Made by a program: the position numbers and the translations under genes
Source: Tamarix chinensis
Taxonomy: Eukaryota; Streptophyta; Magnoliopsida; Caryophyllales; Tamaricaceae
Reading direction: 5' to 3'
Assembly (NCBI GenBank): GCA_030549775.1
Contig: CM060173.1
Location: 44,704,110-44,768,109 of the forward strand
DNA length: 64,000 nucleotides
The notes under the pieces: model-generated
Databases searched by the model: none
The model's input: only the letters and a program-made list of their open reading frames with translations
What the model was told of the DNA's origin: nothing
Shown: piece by piece, positions 62,458 to 64,000 of the stretch
How the letters are laid out: every line of letters starts with the position of its first letter
Numbering within the stretch: the stretch's first letter is position 1

Positions 62458-62900
62458 CACTACAAGAAATTGGTGCATTAACGACCAACAATTTTCGTCG
62501 TTAATAGCTAAATTTTGGTCGTGAATGTTAATAACGACTAAAAAATTGAGTGGTCGTGAGTGGTTGTTGTTGCTCCCTCATTAAAGGCTTTAACAACTAA
62601 CTGAAAAAATTTTATTGCTAAAGTAATAGCGACAACGTGTGATATTGGTCGCTAAAAGTAATAGCGATGATGTATGATGTTGATCGCTAAAAACAATAGC
62701 GCTGACATATGATGTTGGTCATTAAAAATAATAGCGACGACGTATGATGTTGGTTGTTATAAGAAATAACGATAAACAAAATACACCGTCATAAATCATA
62801 TTGGCGACCAATTTTTTAATGTAATTAAATAAAAAAATATCACACCAATAACGACTAATTTTTCCATCACTATTAAAATTCATTCACTATTAGCGACATA
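62458..62900. mobile_element. CACTA (En/Spm) transposon end with subterminal repeats
   Basis: CACTACAAGAAATT at 62458 is the canonical plant CACTA terminus. The following DNA is dense in short repeats in both orientations ('aacgacca', 'gtcgttaata', 'ttggtcgc', 'aatagcgac'), the usual transposase-binding subterminal region. From about 62619 there are four units of about 35 bp. The opposite terminus (TTTCTTGTAGTG) was not found before the window end, so the element either continues beyond 64000 or is a truncated fragment. No transposase is visible in the part present. Confidence 0.8.
62619..62760. repeat. Subterminal tandem repeat, four units of about 35 bp
   Basis: Units start near 62619, 62653, 62688 and 62722 and follow the pattern 'taaaa(g)taatagcga(c/t)ga' then 'tatgatgttggtcgc'. 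They are part of the CACTA subterminal region. Confidence 0.8.
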
Positions 62901-62959
62901 ATTTATTGGTCTCAAATGACATAATTATATATTCAATAATATAATTGACATTTCAATAT

Positions 62960-63180
62960 TCATCTACAGCCCTGCTCCTATATATATCTATTTCAATCTT
63001 CTCAAAACATGTACTTGTATGCATACATGCATATATATCCATTTTAACCTACTCAAGCTATGTACTTATATGCATATATATCCATTTCAATCTTTTTAAG
63101 CCCTGCACCTGTATTCATATATATCCATTTCAATATTCTAAAGCTCTATATATGTATGCATATATATCCATTATAACACA
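62960..63180. repeat. Tandem repeat, about 4 units of 45-65 bp
   Basis: Units contain 'atatatccatttcaatctt', 'ctcaagc(t/c)', 'atgtactt(g/a)tatgcat'. Four to five copies with variable length. This explains the open frame at 62945-63223, which is a repeat artefact and not a gene. Confidence 0.75.
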
Positions 63181-64000
63181 TGGATATAATTTTTTAAATA
63201 TCTATTTACAAACATTCAACTAAATATTCATATAAATAGTTTGTATCAATTGCCTAGTACAATAAAATATTTTATCAAATATAAATATATTACAAAAGAG
63301 CTACAGGATGTCATTGCATTACAAAAGTATCATGATCAGCGACTACCTAAGAATTAATCAATCGATTCACTGAACATAATAGACTTGGTCATTTTGTCAA
63401 AATGAACTAGATATGCGATAACAAAAATATAAAAATAAGAATTAATATAAGTATCAAATAAACAATAACATGTCATATCAAAAGAAAAGAAAAACATTAC
63501 GTCGAACAATAAAAATAAGAGTATATCATTACTCTTTAACCCAAGATAAATCTACTTCCAAACCAAGTTGGCAGCATCCACAACGAGCACCATAAACCTT
63601 ACTCTCCAACCCTATCACATCCAAACAGTTCCTCTAATATACCTAGGGTAATAAATGACTCAAATAAAGTAAATTCAACTAATCAATTATCAATGATATA
63701 TGATGATCCAATAAAATCAATGAATAAGGTTCAAATATACATTAAAACAAAAAAAAATAGCTTTTCATTATTAAGAGGAAAAAACCCACCTTTACACAAT
63801 GCATATTACCACTACCAGTTAGTTTTTCAAAATCAATGGCCTTTACAAAAATATATCCGCTTGGAACTCTATGGTGTTCATTGTGAATTAACGATAATCG
63901 GGAGATGCAAAGAAAACAGTCGACTTTATGAAAATATATATTCTATAATATTAAGGATACCAAGATGCAACCCGAACCATACAAGTCCCTTCTTATGGAT
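63181..64000. other. No gene seen to the window end
   Basis: AT-rich sequence that may be interior DNA of the CACTA element. No conserved frame, RNA gene or second terminus was found. Confidence 0.4.

Noticed and set aside
62945..63223. 92-aa plus-strand frame
   Set aside because: It is a read-through of a tandem repeat of 45-65 bp units.
1..64000. CRISPR array, rRNA, tRNA, bacterial-type operons or organelle insertions
   Set aside because: None seen; the repeats are plant transposon-derived and no conserved RNA gene sequence was recognised. A tRNA or small-RNA scan was not possible here.

Overview
The window is nuclear DNA of a flowering plant. It is AT-rich, carries long retrotransposon blocks, and holds a spliced auxin-receptor gene of the TIR1/AFB family with the plant-specific miR393 target site. 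Monocot or eudicot cannot be settled from the sequence; the receptor is closest in feel to the AFB2/AFB3 clade, and its exons lack the strong GC bias usual in grasses. Only two intact protein-coding loci are supported: a Myb/SANT-like DNA-binding protein (53217-54157, +, two coding exons, 284 aa) and the AFB2-like auxin receptor (55170-58047, -, three coding exons, 583 aa).

Layout. 1-21079 is decayed LTR-retrotransposon material: many copies, in both orientations, of one LTR family with ends TGTAACACCCC / GGGGTATTACA, plus degenerate tandem repeats and one fold-back element. 21080-47627 is a nested set of transposons. The outermost is a hAT element with a broken RICESLEEPER-like transposase. 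A Ty1-copia element (LTRs at 25648-25841 and 47366-47494) is inserted in it and is itself split by Ty3-gypsy-type LTR material (26468-44676). Inside that block lies a solo LTR with target duplication TAAGG (30333-42661), which contains a Helitron (32032-34146) and a second solo LTR with target duplication CATGC (36366-41904). The second solo LTR in turn carries a 723-bp non-autonomous hAT element with an exact 8-bp duplication CCCCTTAG (38265-38987).

47628-59110 is the gene-bearing part: single-copy-looking intergenic DNA, a DUF4283 pseudogene flanked by a 110-bp inverted repeat, the Myb/SANT-like gene (probably of PIF/Harbinger origin), and the auxin receptor with its leader. 59111-64000 is mostly AT-rich intergenic DNA ending in the terminus of a CACTA (En/Spm) element that appears to run off the window.

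No operon-like or clustered pathway is present, and I see no evidence for a new biological system. The most informative observations are the datable order of transposon insertions, the miR393 site, an in-frame, stop-free 105-bp intron in the auxin receptor, and the inverted repeat around the DUF4283 pseudogene. All LTR coordinates not fixed by a target duplication are approximate.
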